Source of the DNA: Streptomyces achromogenes
GTDB lineage: Bacteria; Actinomycetota; Actinomycetes; Streptomycetales; Streptomycetaceae
Length of the DNA: 64,000 bases
Direction of reading: 5' to 3'
Assembly: GCF_030816715.1 (NCBI RefSeq)
Contig: NZ_JAUSYH010000001.1
Span: 5,518,001-5,582,000 of the forward strand
Shown: piece after piece, positions 16,551-24,372 of the stretch
Position numbering within the stretch: position 1 is the stretch's first letter
How the letters are laid out: every line of letters begins with the position of its first letter
The notes under the pieces: model-generated
Databases searched by the model: none
Told to the model about the DNA's origin: nothing
What the model saw: only the letters and a program-made list of their open reading frames with translations
Program-made: the position numbers and the translations under genes

Positions 16551-17885
16551 ATGGCGGACACCACGGAACCCCCCACGGGCTACACCAAGGACACCGAGGC
16601 TCCATCCGGCACCGACCAGACCCCCCGAAAGTCCAGCTGGAAGTACATCGGACCCGGCATCGTGGTCGCGGCGACCGGCGTCGGCGCCGGTGACCTCGTG
16701 GCCACCCTCATCGCGGGCAGCAACTTCGGCTACACCCTGCTCTGGGCGGCGGTCGTCGGCTGCCTGGTCAAGATCTCCCTCGCCGAGGCGGCCGGCCGCT
16801 GGCACCTGTCCACCGGCCGCACGCTCTTCGACGGCTGGGCGGGGCTCGGCCGTTGGACGACCTGGTTCTTCGGCGTCTACCTCGTCGTCTGGGGCTTCGT
16901 CTACGGCGCGGCGGCGATGTCGTCGAGCGCGCTGCCGCTGCAGGCACTGTTCCCGGACGTGCTGGGCCTCAAGTCGTGGGCCGTCGCCTGCGGTCTGGTC
17001 GGCCTGGTGTTCGTCTGGTTCAACAAGTACGCCGTCTTCGAGAAGGTCATGACGGTCCTGGTGGGCGTCATGTTCGTGGTCACGGTGTACCTGGCGGTCC
17101 GCGTCACCCCGAACCTCGGCGACGCCTTCGCGGGCCTGCTGCCGGTCCTGCCGGACGAGAAGGACTCCGTCCTCAACACCCTCGGCCTGATCGGCGGCGT
17201 GGGCGGCACCATCACGCTGGCCGCGTACGGCTACTGGGTCAACGCCAAGGGCTGGACGAACACCGGCTGGATGAAGGTCATGCGGCTGGACAACCGCGTC
17301 GCCTACCTCACGACCGGAGTCTTCGTCGTCGCCATGCTCTTCGTCGGCGCGGAGCTGCTGCACTCGGCGAACGTGTCGATCGCGAGCGGCGACAAGGGGC
17401 TCGTCCAGCTCAGCGACATCCTGGAGGCGAAGTACGGCGCGGCGACCGCCAAGTTCTTCCTCATCGGCTTCTTCGCGACGTCCTTCACCTCCCTGATCGG
17501 CGTCTGGCACGGCGTGAGCCTGATGTTCGCCGACTTCTACGCCCGCCTGCGCGGCGGCAGCGACACGACCGGCACGGAGGTCGCCTCCGGCGAGCGGGAA
17601 CGCTCCTGGCCCTTCCGGGCGTACCTGCTCTGGCTGACCTTCCCGCCGATCGTGCTGCTCTTCCAGGGCCAGCCGTTCCGCCTGGTCATCCTCTACGGCG
17701 TGCTGGGCGCCGCCTTCCTGCCGTTCCTGGCGGGGACGCTGCTGTGGCTGCTCAACTCCTCGCGCACGCCCCGCGAGTGGCGCAACGGGCTGCTGAGCAA
17801 CGCGATGCTGGCACTGGCGGGGCTGCTGTTCCTGGTGCTGTGCGTCAAACAGATCTGGGACCAGCCCTGGTCGGAGTTCTTCTGA
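16551..17885 (+). CDS. NRAMP-family transporter lacking the canonical metal-binding motif
   Basis: 444 residues from ATG 16551; there is no good ribosome site, so leaderless translation or the GTG at 16494 remains possible. About eleven hydrophobic helices are seen. The opening YIGPGIVVAATGVGAGDLVA matches the first NRAMP helix, but the Asp-Pro-Gly-Asn that binds metal in NRAMP is replaced by Gly-Val-Gly-Ala-Gly-Asp. The sixth helix reads GGTITLAAYGYW in place of the usual Met-Pro-His. The membrane topology and WKYIGPG signature support family membership, yet the substrate is unlikely to be Mn2+ or Fe2+ handled in the usual way. It may carry Mg2+ or another solute. Confidence 0.75.
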   Translation: MADTTEPPTGYTKDTEAPSGTDQTPRKSSWKYIGPGIVVAATGVGAGDLVATLIAGSNFGYTLLWAAVVGCLVKISLAEAAGRWHLSTGRTLFDGWAGLGRWTTWFFGVYLVVWGFVYGAAAMSSSALPLQALFPDVLGLKSWAVACGLVGLVFVWFNKYAVFEKVMTVLVGVMFVVTVYLAVRVTPNLGDAFAGLLPVLPDEKDSVLNTLGLIGGVGGTITLAAYGYWVNAKGWTNTGWMKVMRLDNRVAYLTTGVFVVAMLFVGAELLHSANVSIASGDKGLVQLSDILEAKYGAATAKFFLIGFFATSFTSLIGVWHGVSLMFADFYARLRGGSDTTGTEVASGERERSWPFRAYLLWLTFPPIVLLFQGQPFRLVILYGVLGAAFLPFLAGTLLWLLNSSRTPREWRNGLLSNAMLALAGLLFLVLCVKQIWDQPWSEFF

Positions 17886-17897
17886 CCCCCGAGCGGG

Positions 17898-17931
17898 CCC
17901 CGCGGAGCCCCCGTTGAACCCCGCGGAGCCC
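17898..17931. repeat. 13-base direct repeat after the transporter gene
   Basis: CCCCGCGGAGCCC occurs at 17898-17910 and again at 17919-17931, in a G/C-rich spacer between convergent genes. Each copy can fold weakly with its surroundings. No function is evident beyond possible termination. Confidence 0.5.
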
Positions 17932-18011
17932 AGCCGGCCCCCCGGCCCCCCGGCCCGCCGAACCCCGCCGGGCCTCGTCCGGACGCGCCCGGCCGGGGCC
18001 CGCGGCGGCCC

Positions 18012-19280
18012 TCAGTCGTGGTCGCTCCGCCAGCGCGGGCTGAGCGCGATCGTCCGCAGCTGCGCGATGGTGAGAGCGGGCTCGGCGCGGGTCGCCGCCT
18101 TGTTCTGCTCGGCGGCGTTGAAGGCGCTGACGACGATCCGCAGCCCGTCCTTGCGCAGGGTGTCGACGGTCCACATCACGACCCCGGCCCCGCCCTTCTC
18201 GCCCGGGCCCTGCCGGACGGCGACCCGGGTGCCGTCGGCCAGGGTCTCGGAGCCGTCGCCGAACAGCTCGTCCGCGACGTCGGACATGCCGGGCTGCACG
18301 TTGACCTGGACCAGGCTCCTGCCCTTGCCGTCGTCGACGACCATGTAGCCGTACCCGGTCTCCTGGCTGCCGTACGAGACGCGCTTCAGGCTGGACGGCA
18401 GCAGGAGGCTGAGCTTGCGCAGGATGAGCCAGCCGGCCATCTCCGCGGGTCGCGCGGACGCGCTCGCGGCGGCGGAAGGCTTCTGCTGCTCGCGGGGCAT
18501 GGCGTCCACGATCCGGCGCCACTCCGAGGCCGCGGCGAGCGTCCTCAACCGGGCCGTCGACAAAGGCGGTTCGGGACGGGTGACCGGCTTGCCCTTCTCC
18601 GCCGCGGCGTTCCACTCCATGACGCTCACATGCTGCCCGGCCGGAGTGACCAGGTCCGCCCCCCACGCCTTGGTGTCCTCACGGCGGTCGGGATACTCGT
18701 ACCCCTGGTAGACGGTGACCGCCGACCCGTCGGGCAGGACGTCCGTCCTGCAACTGTCGAAACCCGACTGCCCGCCGTCCGAGCAGGGCATCACGGCCGT
18801 GACGGGATCGAACTTCCCCGGGGTGTCGGTCCGGACGCGGTCCAGTCCGACGGAGACGGCCCCCTCGCCCTTGCCGTCGTCGAACACGCCGAGGGCGAGC
18901 GGCGGCAGTTCCTCGTCCGTGCCGCGCGCCTCCGTCTTGGTCAGCTTCCCCTTCGGCAGCAGCTTCTTGAGGGTGCGGAACACGTCGTCGGCGGAGTACA
19001 CGGCCGGCTTGGCGCTGGTGCTGCCGCTCGCGGCGACGGAGGAGGGGTTCGGAGCGGGTGCGCCGCCGCGCGGCACCAGCAGCGTCCCGCCCACGCCCAC
19101 GAGGGCCAGGCCGGCGACGCCGCCCGCGACGGCGGCCCTGCGCCGCAGCCGCATCCGGTGCCCGCGGGCCTGACCGGCGGCGGCGAGCGCGCCGCCCGGC
19201 CGGTCGAAGGCGCCGCCGGCCTCGTGCAGGGCGGTGGAGAGCCGCTCCTCGAACGGATCGCTGTGCTGGTCTACGGGCAT
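18012..19280 (-). CDS. membrane-anchored partner of the ECF sigma factor (putative anti-sigma)
   Basis: 422 residues. Residues 1-45 are a cytoplasmic helix-rich segment (DPFEERLSTALHEAGGAF), then one transmembrane helix at about 48-68 (AAVAGGVAGLALVGVGGTLLV). A Ser/Ala linker and a large outer domain follow. The outer part contains two similar halves, each with an FRTLKKLLPKGK/LILRKLSLLLPSS-type helix, a D-DGKG turn and an AAE-K--TR-EP-L----LR segment, which suggests an internal duplication. It starts 100 bases after the sigma gene, on the same strand. The pattern is that of a SigE-type regulator pair, but the zinc-binding HxxxCxxC anti-sigma motif is absent. Confidence 0.65.
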   Translation of the reverse strand: MPVDQHSDPFEERLSTALHEAGGAFDRPGGALAAAGQARGHRMRLRRRAAVAGGVAGLALVGVGGTLLVPRGGAPAPNPSSVAASGSTSAKPAVYSADDVFRTLKKLLPKGKLTKTEARGTDEELPPLALGVFDDGKGEGAVSVGLDRVRTDTPGKFDPVTAVMPCSDGGQSGFDSCRTDVLPDGSAVTVYQGYEYPDRREDTKAWGADLVTPAGQHVSVMEWNAAAEKGKPVTRPEPPLSTARLRTLAAASEWRRIVDAMPREQQKPSAAASASARPAEMAGWLILRKLSLLLPSSLKRVSYGSQETGYGYMVVDDGKGRSLVQVNVQPGMSDVADELFGDGSETLADGTRVAVRQGPGEKGGAGVVMWTVDTLRKDGLRIVVSAFNAAEQNKAATRAEPALTIAQLRTIALSPRWRSDHD

Positions 19281-19380
19281 GGGGAACCACCGTCTTCCGC
19301 GTGGGATGGAGTGAAGTCGTCTGAAGTGCGGCGGGCCGGCGGCCCGGAGCCGACCGTCGAGGCGTCGAGGGCCGGACGGC

Positions 19381-19890
19381 TCAGGGCCGGGCGTACTCGC
19401 TCATGTCCTCGCCGAGCAGTTGCCGCAGGCGTCCGAGGGCACGGGAGCAGCGGGTCCGCACGGCCGCTGAGCTGGCGTTCATGGCGTCGGCGGTCTCCTC
19501 TATCGAGCGGTCCTCCCAGTACCGCAGCACCACGACGGCCCGGTCCTTGGCGGGCAGCCGCCCGAGCGCCTGCACCAGCGTCAGCCGCAGCGAGGAGTCG
19601 GTGCCTCTGCGGTCGGGCAGGTCGGGGAACACGTCCGTGGCCTGTTCGCGGTTGCTGCGCTTGCGCTGGTGCGCGAGGAAGGTGCGGGTGAGGACGGTCT
19701 GCGCGTACCCGGCCGGGTTGTCGACCCGGGACACCCGTCCCCAGCGCACGTACAGTCTGCCGAGGGTCTCCTGAACCAGATCCTCGGCGAGGTGCGTGTC
19801 CCCGGCGGTGAGCAGACACGCCGACCGGTACAGATGCCGGGCACGCGCCGCCGCGAACTCGGCGTACTCGTCCGCGCGGACCTGCCTCAT
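19381..19890 (-). CDS. SigE-family ECF RNA polymerase sigma factor
   Basis: 169 residues; ATG 19890 is preceded by a G-rich ribosome site. Region 2 (residues 6-75) contains LYRSACLLTAGDTHLAEDLVQETL, ending YVRWGRV; region 4 (about 105-160) contains LGRLPAKDRAVVVLRYWEDRSIEETADAMNAS and the helix-turn-helix residues AVRTRCSRAL. Length and the paired motifs match the SigE-type short ECF group of actinobacteria. The 3' neighbour encodes a membrane protein that may respond to envelope signals and control it. No consensus autoregulatory promoter was recognised. Confidence 0.88.
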   Translation of the reverse strand: MRQVRADEYAEFAAARARHLYRSACLLTAGDTHLAEDLVQETLGRLYVRWGRVSRVDNPAGYAQTVLTRTFLAHQRKRSNREQATDVFPDLPDRRGTDSSLRLTLVQALGRLPAKDRAVVVLRYWEDRSIEETADAMNASSAAVRTRCSRALGRLRQLLGEDMSEYARP

Positions 19891-20011
19891 GTGTGTGCCC
19901 CCTGTGTCGCTCGCCGTGCCGCCCTCACCTGACTGATGCGGTGGGGCACGGTAAATGTTTCAAGGGAGACCGGAAGTGGGCGCACAACCCCCCGCCGGGT
20001 AGGTTTCCGTT

Positions 20012-20380
20012 GTGACAGACCAGCCGCCGCCCCCGCCGCCGTCCACCCCGCCGGGGTTCGGCCCGCCCCCGCCGCAGTACGCCCCGCAGCGGCAGCCCGG
20101 CGGCCCGGACTTCACGGCCGTCGACAAACACAACGCGGTCGTCGTGGACGAGGCGGGCATCACCTTCGAGATGTACGACATCACCGTCGACTTCCCCTGG
20201 CCCGAGATCCGCAGCGTCCACTACAAGGCGAGCCCCAACGGCAAGGCGCTCATGGTCGCCGTGGTCCACGTGGACGGCCGGGTCTACGAGTGCGTCGTCA
20301 CAGCCAAGCCCAAAGACCGCCTCCAGACCTGGTTCCCCCGACTCTCCTGGGTCCTGGCCCACTACCGCCCTACGGGCTGA
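20012..20380 (+). CDS. small protein with a Pro-rich leader and a PH-like domain
   Basis: 122 residues from GTG 20012, with GTAGG upstream. Residues 1-35 are Pro/Gln-rich. Residues 38-118 give a run of beta strands (NAVVVDEAGITFEMYD, FPWPEIRSVHYKASP, ALMVAVVHVDGRVYECVV) and end in a helix (LQTWFPRLSWVLAHY). The layout resembles the domain in the protein at 14236: strand, a Trp/Pro-Glu-Ile turn, strands, C-terminal helix. No signal peptide. Function unknown; streptomycetes commonly carry such short PH-like proteins. It is divergent from the sigma factor gene. Confidence 0.65.
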   Translation: MTDQPPPPPPSTPPGFGPPPPQYAPQRQPGGPDFTAVDKHNAVVVDEAGITFEMYDITVDFPWPEIRSVHYKASPNGKALMVAVVHVDGRVYECVVTAKPKDRLQTWFPRLSWVLAHYRPTG

Positions 20381-20399
20381 CCGGTCCGGCCGGCCCCCG

Positions 20400-20648
20400 C
20401 TCAGGCGCCGACGCCCCGCAACCGCCGAGCGACGTCGACGTCCCGCCGCAGTGCACCGAGCCGTGGCGGCTCCAGTGCACTGAGCCGTGGCGGCTCGCGG
20501 TCTGCGTCCAGTGCACGCGCGCCCGCAGGAACGCGTCGAAGACGTCGTGCGGCGAGACGGATCCCGCCCGTGCCCGCCGCACGACGTCCACCAGTTCGGC
20601 CGCGTCGCCCTCCGCACCCATTTTCCCAAGATCACATGGGGTGGTCAC
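20400..20648 (-). pseudogene. possible decayed gene fragment
   Basis: ATG 20648 opens a minus-strand frame whose first 45 residues (AEGDAAELVDVVRRARAGSV, then a helix DVFDAFLRARVHW) look like a genuine helical N-terminus, similar in feel to SseB-like proteins. The remainder runs through the 24-base tandem repeat and becomes low in complexity (SRHGSVHWSRHGSVH), without domain character, before overlapping the end of the gene at 20012. I read it as the remnant of a gene truncated by repeat expansion. An intact short protein cannot be excluded. Confidence 0.35.
20450..20497. repeat. 24-base tandem duplication with hairpins
   Basis: A 24-base unit beginning AGTGCAC is present twice (20450-20473, 20474-20497) with two mismatches; AGTGCAC occurs a third time at 20510-20516. 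Each unit holds the hairpin GAGCCG-TGG-CGGCTC. It sits just after the convergent gene ending at 20380 and may serve as its terminator, or be debris within the decayed gene on the opposite strand. Confidence 0.6.
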
Positions 20649-20682
20649 GGAAGGCGACGCGGCATTGCGCCAGGCCCGCCGG

Positions 20683-22410
20683 TCACGGCAGGGCGTGTAC
20701 GTGCGGGCCGACCGTCGACGACCAGGCGTTGCCGGCGGTCGCGTCCCAGTTGGTCGACCAGGTCATCGCACCGCGCAGGGCGGGGTAGGTCTTCGACGGT
20801 TTGAAGGAGCCGCAGTTGACGCCCTTGGTCAGGCAGTCGAGGGCGTTGTTCACCACGGACGGGGAGACGTAACCGCTGCCCGCGCCGCGGGTGGAGGCCG
20901 GCACGCCCAGGCCCACCTGGGACGGGGAGAGGCCGCCCTCCAGCTGGATGCAGGCGAGGGCGGTGAGGAAGTCCACCGAGCCCTGCGCGTACACCTTGCC
21001 GTCGCAGCCCAGCATGGAACCGCTGTTGTAGTACTGCATGTTGACGACCGTGAGGATGTCCTTCACGTTCAGCGCCGTCCGGAAGTAGCCGTTCGACGTC
21101 GACTGCATGTCGATCGTCTGCGGTGCCATCGTGAGGATCATGGACGGCCCCGCCTTCGCGGACAGGGAACGCAGCGCCTGTGACATGTACGTCGCGTCGA
21201 TGCCGTTCTCCAGGTCGATGTCGACGCCGTCGAAGCCGTACGTCTGCATCAGCGCGTACACCGAGTTCGCGAAGTTCGCCGCGGAGGCGGAGTCGTTCAC
21301 CGAGACGGAGCCCCGCTCACCGCCCACCGAGACGATGACCTTCTTGCCGGCGTTCTGCTTCGCGCGGACGTCGGCCTTGAACTCGTCGACGGTGTAACCG
21401 TTCAGTCCGGCGGAGTCCAGGGTGAAGGTCACCGCGCCCGGCGTCGTCGTCGCGTCCGCGAAGGCCACGGCGATGATGTCGTACTGGGCCGGGACGTCCG
21501 AGATCCGCTGGACGGCCGCGCCGTTGTTGAAGTTCTGCCAGTAGCCGGTCACGGCGTGCCTGGGCAGGGCGCCGCCCCCGGTGTCGCCGCCCGGTGTCGT
21601 CGTGCCGGTGACCGTCGCCGACTTCACCGACTCGCCCGCCGCGTTGACCGCCGTGACCTGGAAGCCGTACGACGTCGAGGCCGCGAGCCCGGTCACCGTC
21701 GCGGACGTGCCGCTCACCGCCGTCACCTTCGTGCCCGCGCGGTAGACGTGGTACCCGGTCGCCCCGGAGACGGCGTTCCAGGCCAGGGAGACCGACGACG
21801 ACGTCGTCCCCGACACGCTCAGGCCCGCCGGTGCGGACGGGACCGTGGGCGTGGGGTCGCCGCCCCCGCCGCCGTCGGGCCCGTGGACCGAGACGTCGTC
21901 GGCGTAGTAGGCCGCCTGGCCGTACCAGCCGTGCGTGTAGACCGTCACGGACGTGGTCGTGGAGCCCGTGGTGAAGGTCGTCGTCAGTTGCTTCCAGGAC
22001 GACGAGTCGGGCGTCCAGGTCGAGACGTCCGTGGTGCCCGTGCCGGTCACGCCGAGGTAGGCGTAGCCACCCTGCACCCAGGCGCCGAGCGAGTACGTCG
22101 AGTTGGGCTTGACGGCCACGGTCTGGGAGCACCGGGCGTTGTCCTGGCCGGCCGGCGTCGCCTTCAGCGCGGCCGCGCCGCCGTGCACGGGCGAGGAGAC
22201 GGCGGCGCCGCTGCCCGCCGAACAGCTCCAGCCGGTCAGGCCGGACTCGAAGCCGGCGTTCTTCGCGTTGTTGACGTCCGCGGCGGACGCCTGAGCCGCG
22301 CCCGCCAGGGTGAGGGTCAGCGCGGCGGTCACCGCGCCCGACCACAGTCGTGTCGACAGGAGGGCCGATGGTCGTGTCGACAGGCGTGTCGATCTTTTAT
22401 GTGGGGACAT
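20683..22410 (-). CDS. secreted family 18 chitinase with carbohydrate-binding and FnIII domains
   Basis: 575 residues from ATG 22410. The signal peptide covers residues 1-43 and starts with a Ser/Thr/Arg-rich repeat (RLSTRPSALLSTRL) before the hydrophobic core. Residues 45-150 are a jelly-roll carbohydrate-binding module (NAGFESGLTGWSCSAG, VYTHGWYGQAAYYADDV). Residues 165-250 are a fibronectin type III domain after a Gly linker. Residues 265-575 are the GH18 barrel with the catalytic signature FDGVDIDLENG (DxxDxDxE) and MQYYN. It would cleave chitin outside the cell. The promoter carries a TGGTCCAGACCA box, consistent with DasR control. Confidence 0.92.
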   Translation of the reverse strand: MSPHKRSTRLSTRPSALLSTRLWSGAVTAALTLTLAGAAQASAADVNNAKNAGFESGLTGWSCSAGSGAAVSSPVHGGAAALKATPAGQDNARCSQTVAVKPNSTYSLGAWVQGGYAYLGVTGTGTTDVSTWTPDSSSWKQLTTTFTTGSTTTSVTVYTHGWYGQAAYYADDVSVHGPDGGGGGDPTPTVPSAPAGLSVSGTTSSSVSLAWNAVSGATGYHVYRAGTKVTAVSGTSATVTGLAASTSYGFQVTAVNAAGESVKSATVTGTTTPGGDTGGGALPRHAVTGYWQNFNNGAAVQRISDVPAQYDIIAVAFADATTTPGAVTFTLDSAGLNGYTVDEFKADVRAKQNAGKKVIVSVGGERGSVSVNDSASAANFANSVYALMQTYGFDGVDIDLENGIDATYMSQALRSLSAKAGPSMILTMAPQTIDMQSTSNGYFRTALNVKDILTVVNMQYYNSGSMLGCDGKVYAQGSVDFLTALACIQLEGGLSPSQVGLGVPASTRGAGSGYVSPSVVNNALDCLTKGVNCGSFKPSKTYPALRGAMTWSTNWDATAGNAWSSTVGPHVHALP

Positions 22411-22420
22411 GACAATAAGC

Positions 22421-22445
22421 TGGTCCAGACCAATTCCGTTGTCAA
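22421..22445 (-). promoter_or_regulatory. chitinase promoter: DasR-type box next to a -35 element
   Basis: TGGTCCAGACCA (22421-22432) is a near-perfect palindrome close to the dre consensus of the GntR-type repressor DasR. It lies just downstream of TTGACA on the minus strand (22440-22445) and about 10 bases before the start codon, so a bound repressor would block the promoter. The match and placement are direct; DasR itself is not in the window. Confidence 0.7.
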
Positions 22446-22660
22446 GGGGTCGTCGCCAGGTCCGCTCGTGGAGGACCGGTGTGCGTAACCTGCCCCGGTT
22501 TGGCGGCACTTGCGCGAAGAAGAGTTGCCCGGCAGCTACGGAAAGCTGTTCTCCGGCCACAGGGGCGTGGATACAGTGCTGAGGTAGTCACGCAATGAAG
22601 TCACCCCGGTGCACCGGAGTAACGCCGGTGGGCCGGACCGCGGGAATCGGGGAGCTGCGC

Positions 22661-23530
22661 GTGCCAACAGCCATTGCCGTGACCGGAGCCGACCTGGCGC
22701 TGTCGCCGCAGGACGAACGCACCCTGCCCGCCGCCGTGCTGGCCGGCCTCGACCAGCAGCCGCTGGAGGACGCCCTCGCCGCCGTCCAGTCGCTCGTCGA
22801 CCAGCACGGGCATCTGATCGTCGTGTACTCGCGGGCCGTGCCCACCGTCGTGGAGCAGCGGCTGCACACCATCCGCTCCCTCCTCGAGAGCGACCGCATC
22901 GCCCTCTTCCGCCCCGACCTCCCGCCGCTCGCCGTCGCCGTCCTGGTCCGCCAGTTGCGTCAGCTCGCCTCCTGCGACCTCGGCCCCGGCGTGCTCGCCT
23001 CCGCGGGCCGGCTACTCACCCACTACCTCCACGCGGGCGCCCTCCTCGGCTCGGTCGCCCGGCTCGACCGGGTGCCCGGCGTCGGCCTGAAGTCGCACGC
23101 CCGGTCCTGGGTGCCCGGCAGCCAGTTCGGCGTGCTGGCCCACCCCAAGCCGGAACTGGTGAAGGCCACCCCCGAAACGGCCCTGCCGGGACCCGAGTTC
23201 GGCACCTGGCTGCTCGTCGCCCGCGGGCACCTGCAGTCCGACTGGGTCACGGACGTGCTGGCCCCCGCCTGGCGGGTGCAGGGGCTGCGGGAGACGGAAC
23301 TGCCCGCCGAGTCCGCCGACTGGTGGGGAACCGGCAAGGCGATCGAGTTCTGCGCCTACCTGCCCGACCTGTCCGTCCTCTACCAGTTGGTCGCCTCGGT
23401 CCGGCAGAGCGTGTGCCACTGGTGCGGCATCGACGTCATCGGCGACCGCTGCGTCTTCTGCTCCGCCACCCCGCCGTCCGCCTCCGAGCTCGCCGTCCGT
23501 CCCGCCCGCGAGCTCACCGCGGGCGGCTGA
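22661..23530 (+). CDS. protein with a C-terminal zinc-ribbon-like motif, upstream of the Tad genes
   Basis: 289 residues; GTG 22661 has GGGGAG six bases upstream. The N-terminal half is helical and Leu/Ala-rich (RTLPAAVLAGLDQQPLEDAL, VVEQRLHTIRSLL). The middle has a possible helix-hairpin-helix-like LDRVPGVGLKSHA. The C-terminus holds CHWCGIDVIGDRCVFC, a CxxC-x8-CxxC pattern fit for one zinc ion. No signal peptide or transmembrane segment is evident. I do not recognise a functional family. It precedes the cpaB-like gene by 121 bases on the same strand and may belong to the pilus locus. Confidence 0.6.
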   Translation: MPTAIAVTGADLALSPQDERTLPAAVLAGLDQQPLEDALAAVQSLVDQHGHLIVVYSRAVPTVVEQRLHTIRSLLESDRIALFRPDLPPLAVAVLVRQLRQLASCDLGPGVLASAGRLLTHYLHAGALLGSVARLDRVPGVGLKSHARSWVPGSQFGVLAHPKPELVKATPETALPGPEFGTWLLVARGHLQSDWVTDVLAPAWRVQGLRETELPAESADWWGTGKAIEFCAYLPDLSVLYQLVASVRQSVCHWCGIDVIGDRCVFCSATPPSASELAVRPARELTAGG

Positions 23531-23651
23531 GACGGCACCGCCCGCCCGCCGCCCCCCTTCCCTCCGCTCCGCTCCGCTCCGCCCGATCGTTCCCGACCGT
23601 CCTTCCGTCCTTCCGTCCGCCCGACCCGACTCCCGACGAGGTTGTACGGCC

Positions 23652-24359
23652 ATGAACTCCCGTCAGCGCCGCGGCGTGATTCTGCTCATCCTGTCGATCG
23701 TGTGCGCCCTCGGCGCCTTCGCCGGCGTCCTCTCCGTCATCGACGACGTGAAGTCCAAGGTCGGCCCGGAGGTCACCGCGTACGAGCTGCGTTCCGACGT
23801 CGCGCCCTACGCCGCCCTGAACGCGGGCCAGTTCAAGAAAATAGAGATGCCGGAGCGCTGGCTGTCCGAGAACGCCGTCACCGACCTCGCCGCCATCCGC
23901 GGCAAGATCGCCGTGACGACGCTGCGGAAGGGCTCCCTGCTGCAGAGCGACATGATCGTCGACCAGCCCGCCCTCCAGCCCGGTCAGCAGGAGGTCGCCA
24001 TCATGATCGACGCGGCGACCGGCGTGGCCGGCAAGATCACCGCGGGTTCGTCCGTCAACGTCTACGCCACCTTCGAGGGCGCTCGCGACAGCGATCCCGA
24101 CCAGTCGAAGATCATCGTCACCAACGCCCGGGTCCTCGACGTCGGCGAGCTGACCGCCCTCGAGCCGGACGAGAAGAACCGCGGCCAGTCGCCCAAGGAC
24201 GCGGTGCCCATCACCTTCGCGCTGTCGACCCTCGACGCCCAGCGCATCACGTACGCCGAGTCGTTCGCCAAGCGCGTCCGCCTCGCCCTCGTCGCGCCCG
24301 GCGGCAGCGCCACGATCCCCGACAAGGACCGTACGTACGAACTCGCCACGGACAAGTGA
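23652..24359 (+). CDS. cpaB: CpaB/RcpC-type pilus assembly protein with SAF domain
   Basis: 235 residues. A single N-terminal helix (GVILLILSIVCALGAFAGVLSV, about residues 8-29) anchors the protein, and the rest lies outside. Residues 40-105 match an SAF domain (VTAYELRSDVAPYAALNAGQ, LRKGSLLQSDMI). A second beta-rich region with ITAGSSVNVYATFEG and the helix RITYAESFAKRVRLALV follows. CpaB/RcpC proteins help Flp pilin assembly at the membrane. It begins the tad operon and is followed within 13 bases by the CpaE-like gene. Confidence 0.8.
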   Translation: MNSRQRRGVILLILSIVCALGAFAGVLSVIDDVKSKVGPEVTAYELRSDVAPYAALNAGQFKKIEMPERWLSENAVTDLAAIRGKIAVTTLRKGSLLQSDMIVDQPALQPGQQEVAIMIDAATGVAGKITAGSSVNVYATFEGARDSDPDQSKIIVTNARVLDVGELTALEPDEKNRGQSPKDAVPITFALSTLDAQRITYAESFAKRVRLALVAPGGSATIPDKDRTYELATDK

Positions 24360-24372
24360 GAGGCCGCCGCCC

